The translations under genes and the position numbers were made by a program. Positions 5,940-6,460 of a stretch of 6,460 nt of DNA are shown here, in pieces. The notes beneath the pieces are model-generated. The model saw only the letters and a list, made by a program, of their open reading frames with translations, was not told the origin of the DNA and did not search any database. The stretch's first letter is position 1, and each line of letters opens with the position of its first letter. Location: assembly GCA_028697935.1 (NCBI GenBank), contig JAQVEM010000075.1:1-6460 (forward strand), given 5' to 3'. The DNA comes from Actinomycetota bacterium (GTDB taxonomy: Bacteria; Actinomycetota; Humimicrobiia; Humimicrobiales; Humimicrobiaceae).

Positions 5940-6170
5940 TTACTGTTTTGTAATAGTGCCAGATATTTCGAAGGTGTGTTGTTTCATCTTAATCCATTTT
6001 TCTTCTTCTTTGCCAATGATGTTTCCACAAATACACTGAATTTTATTTCCCTTATGAATACTATAATCTCGTTTAATTCTATCCTTCCAGCAATGCCATA
6101 ATTTTCCCTTGCCAATTTTACGATATTTAAATATATCATGCTTACATTTGATACATCTTATGATAATCAT
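5940..6170 (-). CDS. Small conserved zinc-ribbon-like protein of unknown function
   Basis: This is a 76-residue basic protein with a cysteine layout typical of a zinc ribbon: CIKC at residues 6-9 and CIC at 46-48, with one extra Cys at 27. There is no signal peptide or membrane segment, so it should be cytoplasmic. Between and after the cysteines are patterned segments (IFKYRKIGKGKL, residues 13-24; GNIIGKE near 49-55; KWIKMKQHTFEISGT, 58-72) that look like a conserved family rather than random sequence. I have an impression of similar hypothetical proteins in anaerobic bacteria and archaea but cannot verify it. It starts at ATG 6170, with an in-frame TAA 12 bases upstream ruling out a longer form. 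No Shine-Dalgarno sequence is visible, yet a good promoter lies just upstream. It is convergent with the Nif3-like gene. Function could be nucleic-acid binding or a structural role; nothing decides this. Confidence 0.75.
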   Translation of the reverse strand: MIIIRCIKCKHDIFKYRKIGKGKLWHCWKDRIKRDYSIHKGNKIQCICGNIIGKEEEKWIKMKQHTFEISGTITKQ

Positions 6171-6214
6171 ATTTTCACGGTGTTACTGTAAAATCATATC
6201 TTAGTCCCTGAAAT

Positions 6215-6244
6215 ATAATACTCACGATATGGAGCATCTGTTAA
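6215..6244 (-). promoter_or_regulatory. Promoter for the small Cys-rich gene
   Basis: On the minus strand, TTAACA (6239-6244, five of six consensus bases) is followed after 18 bases by TATTAT (6215-6220, five of six). This is the best sigma-A-type promoter in the window. Transcription would begin near 6208 and leave a leader of about 38 bases. It suggests the small gene is transcribed on its own rather than only by read-through from the upstream TrmO-like gene. Confidence 0.55.
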
Positions 6245-6343
6245 TAAGAGAAAGGCAATTCATTGGCAACTATTGATACTTATTTGTAAATATATCGAAC
6301 TGATAAAACAGATAAAAGAAGAGTAAATATTTTTAGTATATTT

Positions 6344-6460
6344 CTAATTTTTAATCTTCCCGATAGCTTTAATGTCTAAAACAGGGCTGCCCTGAAAAGC
6401 ATCCAATCCTCTTACATATAAATCCTGTCCGGATATCTTTAATAGCTCTACATTCGTTAT
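6344..6460 (-). CDS. C-terminal end of a TrmO/TsaA-family tRNA methyltransferase (5' part outside window)
   Basis: The last 38 codons and TAG stop of a minus-strand gene enter from the right edge. The segment VELLKISGQDLYVRGLD (residues 4-20 of the fragment) followed by AFQGSPVLDIK (21-31) matches the C-terminal signature of the TrmO/TsaA (YaeB, UPF0066) family, usually of the form RGLDAxDGTPVLDIKPY. Family members use S-adenosylmethionine to N6-methylate threonylcarbamoyladenosine at tRNA position 37, but short homologues may have other roles. Here DGTP is replaced by QGSP, and KPY by KAI, with a short basic tail (GKIKN). The SAM-binding part is outside, so activity cannot be judged. The gene ends 173 bases before the small Cys-rich gene on the same strand. 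Confidence 0.8.
   Translation of the reverse strand: MTNVELLKISGQDLYVRGLDAFQGSPVLDIKAIGKIKN

Noticed and set aside
6229..6276. Short rightward reading frame starting ATGGAGCATCTG
   Set aside because: It has only 15 codons, no ribosome site, and overlaps the promoter of the minus-strand Cys-rich gene.
6256..6280. TTGGCAACTATTGAT as a sigma-54 -24/-12 promoter
   Set aside because: The GG is present but there is no GC ten bases downstream, so the -12 element is missing.

Overview
The window is AT-rich, and its genes have tight Shine-Dalgarno sites and short spacers. The gene set is a PrpR-type sigma-54 activator, PolX with a PHP domain, an iron-sulfur family 4 uracil-DNA glycosylase, a Nif3/YqfO protein, a small zinc-ribbon-like protein and a TrmO-like methyltransferase. 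This suggests a low-GC, probably anaerobic bacterium of the Firmicutes (Clostridia, Halanaerobiales) or Atribacterota type. The lineage is an inference from gene content and composition; no rRNA or other marker is present.

Layout: 1-1866 (minus, cut by the left edge) encodes a PrpR_N-PAS-AAA+ sigma-54-dependent activator whose Fis-type DNA-binding helices mostly lie outside. A 95-base spacer with a candidate promoter separates it from polX (1962-3683, minus). A 376-base non-coding gap (3684-4059) divides polX from a rightward pair: a family 4 uracil-DNA glycosylase (4060-4647) and, after 78 bases holding two back-to-back stem-loops, a Nif3-like protein (4726-5817). A convergent spacer follows (5818-5939). 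Then come a 76-residue Cys-rich protein (5940-6170, minus) with a good upstream promoter, and the last 38 codons of a TrmO/TsaA-family methyltransferase (6344-6460, minus, entering from the right edge).

The core theme is DNA repair. The glycosylase removes uracil and leaves an abasic site; PolX enzymes of this architecture can process such sites and fill short gaps. The two genes are transcribed away from each other from a shared gap that contains a clean inverted repeat, so joint control is possible but unproven. The Nif3-like and zinc-ribbon-like proteins are conserved families of uncertain function. The sigma-54 activator is more AT-rich than its neighbours in sampled lines and probably belongs functionally with genes beyond the left edge.

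I see no mobile element, CRISPR array, tRNA, rRNA, recognised riboswitch or convincing intrinsic terminator. No undescribed multi-gene system is evident. The points most worth a second look are small: the paired stem-loops before the Nif3 gene, the inverted repeat between the two repair genes, and the uncharacterised small Cys-rich protein.
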